Shown here: positions 12,359-26,925 of the stretch, one piece after another
Layout: each line of letters begins with the position of its first letter
How positions within the stretch are numbered: position 1 is the stretch's first letter
Assembly (NCBI RefSeq): GCF_003086295.3
Contig: NW_027255468.1
Span: 677,810 to 741,809, forward strand
Direction: 5' to 3'
DNA: 64,000 nt
Source: Arachis hypogaea
Taxonomy: Eukaryota > Streptophyta > Magnoliopsida > Fabales > Fabaceae
The notes under the pieces: model-generated
Database searches by the model: none
Seen by the model: the letters and a program-made list of their open reading frames with translations, nothing else
Told to the model about the DNA's origin: nothing
Made by a program: the position numbers and the translations under genes

Positions 12359-12368
12359 TTTTTTTTTT
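12284..12368. repeat. A/T-only patch interrupting satellite array A
   Basis: After a T tract comes CATCG, a run of T with TATATA, eight or more A, and then a T tract of about 40 bases before the next monomer. This is the only place in array A where oligo-A and non-satellite sequence appear. It could be a degenerate spacer or an assembly join. Confidence 0.6.
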
Positions 12369-13161
12369 ACGTTGTGCTACTTCGTTCTTTAAATGACGCT
12401 ATCCTGAAAAGGACATATAAAGGCGAGCCGTAATGGCCTCATATTCGGCAGGCTCCTCCGGTTTTTTACCGGTTTTTTTTCTCTGGTTTTTTTTTTTTTT
12501 AACGTTGTGCTGACCTTCGTTCTTTAAATGACGCTATCCCGAGAAGGACACATAAAGGCGAGCCGTAATGGCCTTATCTTCGGCAGGCTCCTCCGGTTTT
12601 TTTTTTCGGATTTTTTCTATAGGTTTTTTTTTTTTTTTTTTACGTTGTGCTGACCCTCGTTCTTTAAATGACACTATCTCGAGGAGGACACATAAAGGCG
12701 AGTCGTAATTGCCTCATCTTCGGCAGGCTCCAATTTTTTTACCGTTTTTTTTTACGTTGTGCTGACCATCGTTCTTTAAATGACGCTATCCCGAGAAGGA
12801 CACATAAAGGCGACCCGTAATGGCCTCATCTTCGGCAGGCTCCTCCGGTTTTTTCCGGATTTTTTTCTCTGGGATTTTTTTTTTTTTTTTTTTACGTTGT
12901 GCTGACCCTCGTTCTTTAAATGACGCTCTCCCGAGAAAGACACATAAAGGTGAGTCGTAATGGCCTCATCTTTGGTAGGCTCCTCTAGTTTTTTTCCGGT
13001 TTTTTCTCTATTTTTTTTATTCTTATTTTTATTTTTTTTTTTTTACGTTGTGCTGACCTTCGTTCTTTAAATGACGCTATCCTGAAAAGGACATATAAAG
13101 GCGAGCCGTAATGGCCTCATATTCGGCAGGCTCCTCCGGTTTTTTTACCAGTTTTTTCTCT

Positions 13162-13194
<33 letters not shown>

Positions 13195-13267
13195 GTTGTG
13201 CTGACCTCGTTCTTTAAATGACGCTCTCCGAGAAAGACACATAAAGGTGAGTCGTAATGGCCTCATC

Positions 13268-13450
13268 TTTGGTAGGCTCCTCTAGTTTTTTTCCGGTTTT
13301 TTTCTCTTTTTTTTTTTTTATTTTTTTTTTTTTTTTTTTACGTTGTGCTGACCTTCGTTCTTTAAATGACGCTATCCTGAAAGGACATATAAAGGCGAGC
13401 CGTAATGGCCTCATTTCGGCAGGCTCCTCCGGTTTTTTCGTTTTTTCTCT

Positions 13451-13483
<33 letters not shown>

Positions 13484-14103
13484 GTTGTGCTGACCTTCGT
13501 TCTTTAAATGAGGCTATCCCGAGAAGGACACATAAAGGCGAGCTGTAATGGCCTCATCTTCGGCAGGCTCCTCCGGTTTTTTTTTCCGATTTTTTCTATG
13601 GGTTTTTTTTTTTTTTATGTTGTGCTGACCCTCGTTCTTTAAATGACGCTATCTCGAGGAGGACACATAAAGGCGAGTCGTAATGGCCTCATTTTCGGCA
13701 GGCTCCAGTTTTTTTATCGTTTTTTTTAACGTTGTGCTGACCATCGTTCTTTAAATGACGCTATCCCGAGAAGGACACATAAAGGCGACCCGTAATGGCC
13801 TCATCTTCGGCAGGCTCCTCCAGTTTTTTTTCCGGATTTTTTCTCTGGGTTTTTTTTTTTTTTTTTTTACTTGTGCTGACCATCGTTCTTTAAATGACGA
13901 TATCCCGAGAAGGACAATAAAGGCGAGCCGTAATGGCCTCATCTTCGGCAGCCTCCTCCAGTTTTTTTACCGGTTTTTTTTTTTAACGTTGTGCTGACCA
14001 TCGTTCTTTAAATGACGCTATCCCGAGAAGGACACATAAAGGCGAGCCGTAATGGCCTCATCTTCGGCAGGCTCCTCCGGTTTTTTTTCGGATTTTTTCT
14101 ATG

Positions 14104-14141
<38 letters not shown>

Positions 14142-15657
14142 GTTGTGCTGACCCTCGTTCTTTAAATGACGCTATCTCGAGGAGGACACATAAAGGCAAG
14201 TCGTAATGGCCTCATCTTCGGCAGGCTCCAGTTTTTTTACCGTTTTTTTTTTTAACGTTGTGCTGACCATCGTTCTTTAAATGACGCTATCCCGAGAAGG
14301 ACACATAAAGGCGACCCGTAATGGCCTCATCTTCGGCAGGCTCCTCCGGTTTTTTCCGGATTTTTTTCTCTGGGATTTTTTTTTTTTTTTTACGTTGTGC
14401 TGACCCTCGTTCTTTAAATGACGCTATCCCGAGAAAGACACATAAAGGTGAGTCGTAATGGCCTCATCTTTGGTAGGCTCCTCTAGTTTTTTTCCGGTTT
14501 TTTTCTCTATTTTTTTTATTCTTATTTTTATTTTTATTTTTTTTACGTTGTGCTGACCTTCGTTCTTTAAATGACGCTATCCTGAAAAGGACATATAAAG
14601 GCGAGCCGTAATGGCCTCATATTCGGCAGGCTCCTCCGGTTTTTTTACCAGTTTTTTTCTCTGTTTTTTTTTTTTTTTTTTAACGTTGTGCTGACCTTCG
14701 TTCTTTAAATGACGCTATCCCGAGAAGGACACATAAAGGCGAGCTATAATGGCCTCATCTTCGGCAGGCTCCTCCGGTTTTTTTTCCGATTTTTTCTATG
14801 GGTTTTTTTTTTTTTTTTTTATGTTGTGCTGACCCTCGTTCTTTAAATGAAGCTATCTCGAGGAGGACACATAAAGGCGAGTCGTAATGGCCTCATTTTC
14901 GGCAGGCTCCAGTTTTTTTATCGTTTTTTTTTTAACGTTGTGCTGACCATCGTTCTTTAAATGACGCTATCCCGAGAAGGACACATAAAGGCGACCCGTA
15001 ATGGCCTCATCTTCGGCAGGCTCCTCCGGTTTTTTTTCCGGATTTTTTCTCTGGGTTTTTTTTTTTTTTTTTACATTGTGCTGACCATCGTTCTTTAAAT
15101 GACGATATCCCGAGAAGGACACATAAAGGCGAGCCGTAATGGCCTCATCTTCGGCAGCCTCCTCCAGTTTTTTTACCGGTTTTTTTTTTTAACGTTGTGC
15201 TGACCATCGTTCTTTAAATGACGCTATCCCGAGAAGGACACATAAAGGCGAGCCGTAATGGCCTCATCTTCGGCAGGCTCCACCGGTTTTTTTTTCGGAT
15301 TTTTTCTATGGGTTTTTTTTTTTTTTTTTTACGTTGTGCTGACGCTCGTTCTTTAAATGACGCTATCTCGAGGAGGACACATAAAGGCAAGTCGTAATGG
15401 CCTCATCTTCGGCAGGCTCCAGTTTTTTACCGTTTTTTTTTTTAACGTTGTGCTGACCATCGTTCTTTAAATGACGCTATCCCGAGAAGGACACATAAAG
15501 GCGACCCGTAATGGCCTCATCTTCGGCAGGCTACTCCGGTTTTTTCCGGATTTTTTCTCTGGGATTTTTTTTTTTTTTTACGTTGTGCTGACCCTCGTTC
15601 TTTAAATGACGCTATCCCGAGAAAGACACATAAAGGTGAGTCGTAATGGCCTTATCT
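13268..15657. repeat. Two consecutive nine-monomer higher-order repeats (type A)
   Basis: The variant monomer carrying TTTGGTAGGCTCCTCTAG recurs at 13268, 14469 and 15657, giving periods of 1201 and 1188 bp with nine monomer junctions each. In type A copies the next monomer has GAAAAGGACATATAAAGG (or a near variant) and TCATATTCGG. Further nine-monomer copies begin at 17157, 19317, 26925 and 28115. Confidence 0.8.
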
Positions 15658-15840
15658 TTGGTAGGCTCCTCTAGTTTTTTTCTCTGTTTTTTTTATTTTT
15701 ATTTTTATTTTTATTTTTTTTTACGTTGTGCTTACCTTCGTTCTTTAAATGACGCTATCTCGAGAAGGACACATAAAGGCGAGCCGTAATGGCCACATCT
15801 TCGGCAGGCTCCTCCGGTTTTTTTTCCGGTTTTTTCTCTG

Positions 15841-15871
<31 letters not shown>

Positions 15872-16106
15872 CGTTGTGCTGACCATCGTTCTTTAAATGA
15901 CGATATCCCGAGAAGGACACATAAAGGCGAGCCGTAATTGCCTCATCTTCGGCAGCCTCCTCCAGTTTTTTTACCGGTTTTTTTTTTAACGTTGTGCTGA
16001 CCATCGTTCTTTAAATGACGCTATCCCGAGAAGGACACATAAAGGCGAGCCGTAATGGCCTCATCTTCGGCAGGCTCCTCCGGTTTTTTTTTCGGATTTT
16101 TACTAT

Positions 16107-16145
<39 letters not shown>

Positions 16146-16649
16146 GTTGTGCTGACCCTCGTTCTTTAAATGACGCTATCTCGAGGAGGACACATAAAGG
16201 CAAGTCGTAGTGGCCTCATCTTCGGCAGGCTCCAGTTTTTTTACCGTTTTTTTTAACGTTGTGCTGACCATCGTTCTTTAAATGACGCTATCCCGAGAAG
16301 GACACATAAAGGCGACCCGTAATGGCCTCATCTTCGGCAGGCTACTCCGGTTTTTTCCGGATTTTTTTCTCTGGGATTTTTTTTTTTTTTTACGTTGTGC
16401 TGACCCTCGTTCTTTAAATGACGCTATCCCGAGAAAGACACATAAAGGTGAGTCGTAATGGCCTCATCTTTGGTAGGCTCCTCTAGTTTTTTTCTCTGTT
16501 TTTTTTTTTTTTTTTTTTTTATTTTTTTTACGTTGTGCTTACCTTCGTTCTTTAAATGACGCTATCTCGAGAAGGACACATAAAGGCGAGCCGTAATGGC
16601 CACATCTTCGGCAGGCTCCTCCGGTTTTTTTTTCCGGTTTTTCTCTCTG

Positions 16650-16691
<42 letters not shown>

Positions 16692-16925
16692 GTTGTGCTG
16701 ACCATCGTTCTTTAAATGACGATATCCCGAGAAGGACACATAAAGGCGAGCCGTAATGGCCTCATCTTCGGCAGCCTCCTCCAGTTTTTTTACCGGTTTT
16801 TTTTTAACGTTGTGCTGACCATCGTTCTTTAAATGACGCTATCCCGAGAAGGACACATAAAGGCGAGCCGTAATGGCCTCATCTTCGGCAGGCTCCTCCG
16901 GTTTTTTTTTTCGGATTTTTTCTAT

Positions 16926-16967
<42 letters not shown>

Positions 16968-17157
16968 GTTGTGCTGACCCTCGTTCTTTAAATGACGCTA
17001 TCTCGAGGAGGACACATAAAGGCAAGTCGTAATGGCCTCATCTTCGGCAGGCTCCAGTTTTTTTACCGTTTTTTTTTTTAACGTTGTGCTGACCCTCTTC
17101 TTTAAATGACGCTATCCCGAGAAAGACACATAAAGGTGAGTCGTAATGGCCTCATCT
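15657..17157. repeat. Type B higher-order repeats (six and five monomers)
   Basis: After the marker at 15657 and 16469 the next monomer carries CTTACCTTCG and GGCCACATCTTCGG instead of the type A variant. The copies are 812 and 688 bp. Other type B copies begin at 18346, 20510, 21338 and 29320, with lengths of about 800 to 970 bp. Confidence 0.78.
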
Positions 17158-17196
17158 TTGGTAGGCTCCTCTAGTTTTTTTTCCGGTTTTTTTCTC

Positions 17197-17229
<33 letters not shown>

Positions 17230-18810
17230 GTTGTGCTGACCTTCGTTCTTTAAATGACGCTATCCTGAAAAGGACATATAAAGGCGAGCCGTAATGGCCT
17301 CATATTCGGCAGGCTCCTCCGGTTTTTTTACCAGTTTTTTTCTCTGGTTTTTTTTTTTTTTTTTTTTTAACGTTGTGCTGACCTTCGTTCTTTAAATGAC
17401 GCTATCCCGAGAAGGACACATAAAGGCGAGCTGTAATGGCCTCATCTTCGGCAGGCTCCTCCGGTTTTTTTTCCGATTTTTTCTATGGGTTTTTTTTTTT
17501 TTTTTTATGTTGTGCTGACCCTCGTTCTTTAAATGAAGCTATCTCGAGGAGGACACATAAAGGCGAGTCGTAATGGCCTCATTTTCGGCAGGCTCCAGTT
17601 TTTTTATCGTTTTTTTTTTAACGTTGTGCTGACCATCGTTCTTTAAATGACACTATCCCGAGAAGGACACATAAAGGCGACCCGTAATGGCCTCATCTTC
17701 GGCAGGCTCCTCCGGTTTTTTTTCCGGATTTTTTCTCTGGGTTTTTTTTTTTTTTTTTACATTGTGCTGACCATCGTTCTTTAAATGACGATATCCCGAG
17801 AAGGACACATAAAGGCGAGCCGTAATGGCCTCATCTTCGGCAGCCTCCTCCAGTTTTTTTACCGGTTTTTTTTTTTTAACGTTGTGCTGACCATCGTTCT
17901 TTAAATGACGCTATCCCGAGAAGGACACATAAAGGCGAGCCGTAATGGCCTCATCTTCGGCAGGCTCCACCGGTTTTTTTTTCGGATTTTTTCTATGGGT
18001 TTTTTTTTTTTTTTTTACGTTGTGCTGACGCTCGTTCTTTAAATGACGCTATCTCGAGGAGGACACATAAAGGCAAGTCGTAATGGCCTCATCTTCGGCA
18101 GGCTCCAGTTTTTTTACCGTTTTTTTTTTTTAACGTTGTGCTGACCATCGTTCTTTAAATGACGCTATCCCGAGAAGGACACATAAAGGCGACCCGTAAT
18201 GGCCTCATCTTCGGCAGGCTCCTCCGGTTTTTTCCGGATTTTTTTCTCTGGGATTTTTTTTTTTTTTTACGTTGTGCTGACCCTCGTTCTTTAAATGACG
18301 CTATCCCGAGAAAGACACATAAAGGTGAGTCGTAATGGCCTCATCTTTGGTAGGCTCCTCTAGTTTTTTTCCGGTTTTTTTCTCTGTTTTTTTATTTTTA
18401 TTTTTATTTTTATTTTTATTTTTTTTTACGTTGTGCTTACCTTCGTTCTTTAAATGACGCTATCTCGAGAAGGACACATAAAGGCGAGCCGTAATGGCCA
18501 CATCTTCGGCAGGCTCCTCCGGTTTTTTTTTCCGGTTTTTCTCTCTGGGTTTTTTTTTTTTTTTTTTTTTTTTTACGTTGTGCTGACCATCGTTCTTTAA
18601 ATGACGATATCCCGAGAAGGACACATAAAGGCGAGCCGTAATTGCCTCATCTTCGGCAGCCTCCTCCAATTTTTTTACCGGTTTTTTTTTTAACGTTGTG
18701 CTGACCATCGTTCTTTAAATGACGCTATCCCGAGAAGGACACATAAAGGCGAGCCGTAATGGCCTCATCTTCGGCAGGCTCCTCCGGTTTTTTTTTCGGA
18801 TTTTTACTAT

Positions 18811-18853
<43 letters not shown>

Positions 18854-19082
18854 GTTGTGCTGACCCTCGTTCTTTAAATGACGCTATCTCGAGGAGGACA
18901 CATAAAGGCAAGTCGTAGTGGCCTCATCTTCGGCAGGCTCCAGTTTTTTTACCGTTTTTTTTAACGTTGTGCTGACCATCGTTCTTTAAATGACGCTATC
19001 CCGAGAAGGACACATAAAGACGAGCCGTAATGGCCTCATCTTCGGCAGGCTCCTCCGGTTTTTTTTTTCGGATTTTTTCTAT

Positions 19083-19127
<45 letters not shown>

Positions 19128-20972
19128 GTTGTGCTGACCCTCGTTCTTTAAATGACGCTATCTCGAGGAGGACACATAAAGGCAAGTCGTAATGGCCTCA
19201 TCTTCGGCAGGCTCCAGTTTTTTTACCGTTTTTTTTTTAACGTTGTGCTGACCCTCGTTCTTTAAATGACGCTATCCCGAGAAAGACACATAAAGGTGAG
19301 TCGTAATGGCCTCATCTTTGGTAGGCTCCTCTAGTTTTTTTCCGGTTTTTTTCTCTATTTTTTTTATTCTTATTTTTATTTTTATTTTTTTTACGTTGTG
19401 CTGACCTTCGTTCTTTAAATGACGCTATCCTGAAAAGGACATATAAAGGCGAGCCGTAATGGCCTCATATTCGGCAGGCTCCTCCGGTTTTTTTACCAGT
19501 TTTTTTCTCTGGTTTTTTTTTTTTTTTTTTTTTAACGTTGTGCTGACCTTCGTTCTTTAAATGACGCTATCCCGAGAAGGACACATAAAGGCGAGCTGTA
19601 ATGGCCTCATCTTCGGCAGGCTCCTCCGGTTTTTTTTCCGATTTTTTCTATGGGTTTTTTTTTTTTTTTTATGTTGTGCTGACCCTCGTTCTTTAAATGA
19701 AGCTATCTCGAGGAGGACACATAAAGGCGAGTCGTAATGGCCTCATTTTCGGCAGGCTCCAGTTTTTTTATCGTTTTTTTTTTAACGTTGTGCTGACCAT
19801 CGTTCTTTAAATGACGCTATCCCGAGAAGGACACATAAAGGCGACCCGTAATGGCCTCATCTTCGGCAGGCTCCTCCGGTTTTTTTTCCGGATTTTTTCT
19901 CTGGGTTTTTTTTTTTTTTTTTACATTGTGCTGACCATCGTTCTTTAAATGACGATATCCCGAGAAGGACACATAAAGGCGAGCCGTAATGGCCTCATCT
20001 TCGGCAGCCTCCTCCAGTTTTTTTACCGGTTTTTTTTTTAACGTTGTGCTGACCATCGTTCTTTAAATGACGCTATCCCGAGAAGGACACATAAAGGCGA
20101 GCCGTAATGGCCTCATCTTCGGCAGGCTCCACCGGTTTTTTTTTCGGATTTTTTCTATGGGTTTTTTTTTTTTTTTTTTTACGTTGTGCTGACGCTCGTT
20201 CTTTAAATGACGCTATCTCGAGGAGGACACATAAAGGCAAGTCGTAATGGCCTCATCTTCGGCAGGCTCCAGTTTTTTTACCGTTTTTTTTTTTTAACGT
20301 TGTGCTGACCATCGTTCTTTAAATGACGCTATCCCGAGAAGGACACATAAAGGCGACCCGTAATGGCCTCATCTTCGGCAGGCTCCTCCGGTTTTTTCCG
20401 GATTTTTTTCTCTGGGATTTTTTTTTTTTTTTACGTTGTGCTGACCCTCGTTCTTTAAATGACGCTATCCCGAGAAAGACACATAAAGGTGAGTCGTAAT
20501 GGCCTCATCTTTGGTAGGCTCCTCTAGTTTTTTTCCGGTTTTTTTCTCTGTTTTTTTTATTTTTATTTTATTTTTATTTTTATTTTTTTTTACGTTGTGC
20601 TTACCTTCGTTCTTTAAATGACGCTATCTCGAGAAGGACACATAAAGGCGAGCCGAAATGGCCACATCTTCGGCAGGCTCCTCCGGTTTTTTTTTCCGGT
20701 TTTTCTCTCTGGGTTTTTTTTTTTTTTTTTTTTTTTATGTTGTGCTGACCATCGTTCTTTAAATGACGATATCCCGAGAAGGACACATAAAGGCGAGCCG
20801 TAATTGCCTCATCTTCGGCAGCCTCCTCCAGTTTTTTTACCGGTTTTTTTTTTAACGTTGTGCTGACCATCGTTCTTTAAATGACGCTATCCCGAGAAGG
20901 ACACATAAAGGCGAGCCGTAATGGCCTCATCTTCGGCAGGCTCCTCCGGTTTTTTTTTCGGATTTTTACTAT

Positions 20973-21012
<40 letters not shown>

Positions 21013-21516
21013 GTTGTGCTGACCCTCGTTCTTTAAATGACGCTATCTCGAGGAGGACACATAAAGGCAAGTCGTAGTGGCCTCATCTTCGGCAGGCTCC
21101 AGTTTTTTTACCGTTTTTTTTAACGTTGTGCTGACCATCGTTCTTTAAATGACGCTATCCCGAGAAGGACACAAAAAGGCGACCCGTAATGGCCTCATCT
21201 TCGGCAGGCTACTCCGGTTTTTTCCGGATTTTTTTCTCTGGGATTTTTTTTTTTTTTTTTACGTTGTGCTGACCCTCGTTCTTTAAATGACGCTATCCCG
21301 AGAAAGACACATAAAGGTGAGTCGTAATGGCCTCATCTTTGGTAGGCTCCTCTAGTTTTTTTCTCTGTTTTTTTATTTTTATTTTTATTTTTTTTTACGT
21401 TGTGCTTACCTTCGTTCTTTAAATGACGCTATCTCGAGAAGGACACATAAAGGCGAGCCGTAATGGCCACATCTTCGGCAGGCTCCTCCGGTTTTTTTTT
21501 CCGGTTTTTCTCTCTG

Positions 21517-21563
<47 letters not shown>

Positions 21564-24104
21564 GTTGTGCTGACCATCGTTCTTTAAATGACGATATCCC
21601 GAGAAGGACACATAAAGGCGAGCCGTAATGGCCTCATCTTCGGCAGCCTCCTCCAGTTTTTTTACCGTTTTTTTTTTAACGTTGTGCTGACCATCGTTCT
21701 TTAAATGACGCTATCCCGAGAAGGACACATAAAGGCGACCCGTAATGGCCTCATCTTCGGCAGGCTCCTCTGGTTTTTTTCCGGATTTTTTCTCTGGGTT
21801 TTTTTTTTTTTTAATACGTTGTGCTGACCCTCGTTCTTTAAATGACGCTATCCCGAGGAGGACACATAAAGGCGAGCCGTAATGGCCTCATCTTCGGCAG
21901 GCTCCTCCGTTTTTTTTTTTCGGATTTTTTCTATAGGTTTTTTTTTTTTTTTTTTAGGTTGTGCTGACCCTCGTTCTTTAAATGACGCTATCTCGAGGAG
22001 GACACATAAAGGCGAGTCGTAATTGCCTCATCTTCGGCAGGCTCCAGTTTTTTTACCGTTTTTTTTTTAACGTTGTGCTGACCATCGTTCTTTAAACGAC
22101 GCTATCTCGAGAAGGACACATAAAGGCGACCCGTAATGGCCTCATCTTCGGCAGGCTCCTCCGGTTTTTTTCCGGATTTTTTCTCTGGGTTTTTTTTTTG
22201 TACGTTGTGCTAACACTCGTTCTTTAAATGACGCTATCCCGAGAAAGACACATAAAGGTGAGTCGTAATAGCCTCATCTTTGGCAGGCTCCTCTAGTTTT
22301 TTTCCGGTTTTTTTCTCTATTTTTTTATTCTTATTTTTATTTTTATTTTTTTTTACGTTGTGCTGACCTTCGTTCTTTAAATGACGCTATCCTGAAAAGG
22401 ACATATAAAGGCGAGCCGTAATGGCCTCATATTCGGCAGGCTCCTCCGGTTTTTTTACCGGTTTTTTTCTTTGGTTTTTTTTTTTTTTAACGTTGTGCTG
22501 ACCTTCGTTCTTTAAATGACGCTATCCCGAGAAGGACACATAAAGGCGAGCCGTAATGGCCTCATCTTCGGCAGGCTCCTCCGGTTTTTTTTCCGATTTT
22601 TTTATGGGTTTTTTTTTTTTACGTTGTGCTGACCCTCGTTCTTTAAATGACGCTATCTCGAGGAGGACACATAAAGGCGAGTCGTAATGGCCTCATTTTC
22701 GGCAGGCTCCAGTTTTTTTATCGTTTTTTTTTTAACGTTGTGCTGACCATCGTTCTTTAAATGACGCTATCCCGAGAAGGACACATAAAGGCAACCCGTA
22801 ATGGCCTCATCTTCGGCAGGCTCCTCCGGTTTTTTTTCCGGATTTTTTCTCTGGGTTTTTTTTTTTTTTTTTTACATTGTGCTGACCATCGTTCTTTAAA
22901 TGACGATATCCCGAGAAGGACACATAAAGGCGAGCCGTAACGGCCTCATCTTCGGCAGCCTCCTCCAGTTTTTTTACCGGTTTTTTTTTTTAACGTTGTG
23001 CTGACCATCGTTCTTTAAATGACGCTATCCCGAGAAGGACACATAAAGGCGAGGCGTAATGGCCTTATCTTCGGCAGGCTCCTCCGGTTTTTTTTTCGGA
23101 TTTTTTCTATAGGTTTTTTTTTTTTTTTTTTTTTAACGTTGTGCTGACCCTCGTTCTTTAAATGACGCTATCTCGAGGAGGACACATAAAGGCGAGTCGT
23201 AATTGCCTCATCTTCGGCAGGCTCCAATTTTTTTACCGTTTTTTTTTACGTTGTGCTGACCATCGTTCTTTAAATGACGCTATCCCGAGAAGGACACATA
23301 AAGGCGACCCGTAATGGCCTCATCTTCGGCAGGCTCCTCCGGTTTTTTCCAGATTTTTTTCTCTGGTTTTTTTTTTTTTTTTTTAACGTTGTGCTGACCT
23401 TTGTTCTTTAAATGACGCTATCCCGAGAAGGACACATAAAGGCGAGCCGTAATGGCCTCATCTTCGGCAGGCTCCTCCGGTTTTTTTTCCGATTTTTTCT
23501 ATGGGTGTTTTTTTTTTTTTTTATGTTGTGCTGACCCTCGTTCTTTAAATGACGCTATCTCGAGGAGGACACATAAAGGCGAGTCGTAATGGCCTCATTT
23601 TCGGCAGGCTCCAGTTTTTTATCGTTTTTTTTTAACGTTGTGCTGACCATCGTTCTTTAAATGACGCTATCCCGAGAAGGACACATAAAGGCGTGCCGTA
23701 ATGGCCTTATCTTCGGCAGGCTCCTCTGGTTTTTTTTTTCGGATTTTTTCTATAGGTTTTTTTTTTTTTTTTACGTTGTGCTGACCCTCGTTCTTTAAAT
23801 GACGCTATCTCGAGGAGGACACATAAAGGAGAGTCGTAATTGCCTCATCTTCGGCAGGCTCCAATTTTTTTACCGTTTTTTTTTACGTTGTGCTGACCAT
23901 CGTTCTTTAAATGACGCTATCCCGAGAAGGACACATAAAGGCGACCCGTAATGGCCTCATCTTCGGCAGGCTCCTCCGGTTTTTTCCGGATTTTTTTCTC
24001 TGGGATTTTTTTTTTTTTTTTTTTTTTACGTTGTGCTGACCCTCGTTCTTTAAATGACGCTATCCCGAGAAAGACACATAAAGGTGAGTCGTAATGGCCT
24101 CATC

Positions 24105-24298
24105 TTTGGTAGGCTCCTCTAGTTTTTTTCCGGTTTTTTTCTCTATTTTTTTTATTCTTATTTTTATTTTTATTTTTTTTACGTTGTGCTGACCTTCGTT
24201 CTTTAAGTGACGCTATCCTGAAAAGGACATATAAAGGCGAGCCGTAATGGCCTCATATTCGGCAGGCTCCTCCGGTTTTTTTACCGGTTTTTTTCTCT

Positions 24299-24340
<42 letters not shown>

Positions 24341-26925
24341 GTTGTGCTGACTTTCGTTCTTTAAATGACGCTATCCTGAGAAGGACACATAAAGGCGAGC
24401 CGTAATGGCCTCATCTTCGGCAGGCTCCTCCGGTTTTTTTTCCGATTTTTTCTATGGGTGTTTTTTTTTTTTTTTTTTATGTTGTGCTGACCCTCGTTCT
24501 TTAAATGACGCTATCTCGAGGAGGACACATAAAGGCGAGTCGTAATGGCTTCATTTTCGGCAGGCTCCAGTTTTTTTATCGTTTTTTTTAACGTTGTGCT
24601 GACCATCGTTCTTTAAATGACGCTATCCCGAGAAGGACACATAAAGGCGTGCCGTAATGGCCTTATCTTCGGCAGGCTCCTCCGGTTTTTTTTTTCGGAT
24701 TTTTTCTATAGGTTTTTTTTTTTTTTTTACGTTGTGCTGACCCTCGTTCTTTAAATGATGCTATCTCGAGGAGGACACATAAAGGCGAGTCGTAATTGCC
24801 TCATCTTCGGCAGGCTCCAATTTTTTTACCGTTTTTTTTTACGTTGTGCTGACCATCGTTCTTTAAATGACACTATCCCGAGAAGGACACATAAAGGCGA
24901 CCCGTAATGGCCTCATCTTCGGCAGGCTCCTCCGGTTTTTTCCGGATTTTTTCTCTGGGATTTTTTTTTTTTTTTACGTTGTGCTGACCCTCGTTCTTTA
25001 AATGACGCTATCCCGAGAAAGACACATAAAGGTGAGTCGTAATGGCCTCATCTTTGGTAGGCTCCTCTAGTTTTTTTCCGGTTTTTTTCTCTATTTTTTT
25101 TATTCTTATTTTTATTTTTATTTTTTTTTACGTTGTGCTGACCTTCGTTCTTTAAATGACGCTATCCTGAAAAGGACATATAAAGGCGAGCCGTAATGGC
25201 CTCATATTCGGCAGGCTACTCCGGTTTTTTTACCGGTTTTTTTCTTTGGTTTTTTTTTTTTTTTTTTTTAACGTTGTGCTGACCTTCGTTCTTTAAATGA
25301 CGCTATCCCGAGAAGGACACATAAAGGCGAGCCGTAATGGCCTCATCTTCGGCAGGCTCCTCCAGTTTTTTTTCCGATTTTTTCTATGGGTGTTTTTTTT
25401 TTTTTTATGTTTTGCTGACCCTCGTTCTTTAAATGACGCTATCTCGAGGAGGACACATAAAGGCGAGTCGTAATGGTTTCATTTTCGGCAGGCTCCAGTT
25501 TTTTTATCGTTTTTTTTTAACGTTGTGCTGACCATCGTTCTTTAAATGACGCTATCCCGAGAAGGACACATAAAGGCGTGCCGTAATGGCCTTATCTTCG
25601 GCAGGCTCCTCCGGTTTTTTTTTTCGGATTTTTTCTATAGGTTTTTTTTTTTTTTTTTACGTTGTGCTGACCCTCGTTCTTTAAATGACGCTATCTCGAG
25701 GAGGACACATAAAGGCGAGTCGTAATTGCCTCATCTTCGGCAGGCTCCAATTTTTTTACCGTTTTTTTTTACGTTGTGCTGACCATCGTTCTTTAAATGA
25801 CGCTATCCCGAGAAGGACACATAAAGGCGACCCGTAATGGCCTCATCTTCGGCAGGCTCCTCCGGTTTTTTCCGGATTTTTTTCTCTGGGATTTTTTTTT
25901 TTTTTTTTTACTTTGTGCTGACCCTCGTTCTTTAAATGACGCTATCCCGAGAAAGACACATAAAGGTGAGTCGTAATGGCCTCATCTTTGGTAGGCTCCT
26001 CTAGTTTTTTTCCGGTTTTTTTCTCTATTTTTTTTATTCTTATTTTTATTTTTATTTTTTTTTACGTTGTGCTGACCTTCATTCTTTAAATGACGCTATC
26101 CTGAAAAGGACATATAAAGGCGAGCCGTAATGGCCTCATATTCGGCAGGCTCCTCCGGTTTTTTTACCGGTTTTTTTCTCTGGTTTTTTTTTTTTTTTTT
26201 TTTAACGTTGTGCTGACCTTCGTTCTTTAAATGACGCTATCCCGAGAAGGACACATAAAGGCGAGCCGTAATGGCCTCATCTTCGGCAGGCTCCTCCGGT
26301 TTTTTTTCCGATTTTTTCTATGGGTGTTTTTTTTTTTTTTTTATGTTGTGCTGACCCTCGTTCTTTAAATGACGCTATCTCGAGGAGGACACATAAAGGC
26401 GAGTCGTAATGGCCTCATTTTAGGTAGGCTCCAGTTTTTTTATCGTTTTTTTTTAACGTTGTGCTGACCATCGTTCTTTAAATGACGCTATCCCGAGAAG
26501 GACACATAAAGGCGTGCCGTAATGGCCTTATCTTCGGCAGGCTCCTCCGGTTTTTTTTTTCGGATTTTTTCTATAGGTTTTTTTTTTTTTTTTACGTTGT
26601 GCTGACCCTCGTTCTTTAAATGACGCTATCTCGAGGAGGACACATAAAGGCGAGTCGTAATTGCCTCATCTTCGGCAGGCTCCAATTTTTTTACCGTTTT
26701 TTTTTACGTTGTGCTGACCATCGTTCTTTAAATGACGCTATCCCGAGAAGGACACATAAAGGCGACCCGTAATGGCCTCATCTTCGGCAGGCTCCTCCGG
26801 TTTTTTCCGGATTTTTTTCTCTGGGATTTTTTTTTTTTTTTTTTTTTACGTTGTGCTGACCCTCGTTCTTTAAATGACGCTATCCCGAGAAAGACACATA
26901 AAGGTGAGTCGTAATGGCCTCATCT
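24105..26925. repeat. Three consecutive seven-monomer higher-order repeats
   Basis: The marker recurs at 24105, 25053, 25987 and 26925, giving 948, 934 and 938 bp with seven junctions each. The copies are nearly identical outside T-tract length. They look like the type A unit with two monomers removed, recently amplified in a row. Confidence 0.8.
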
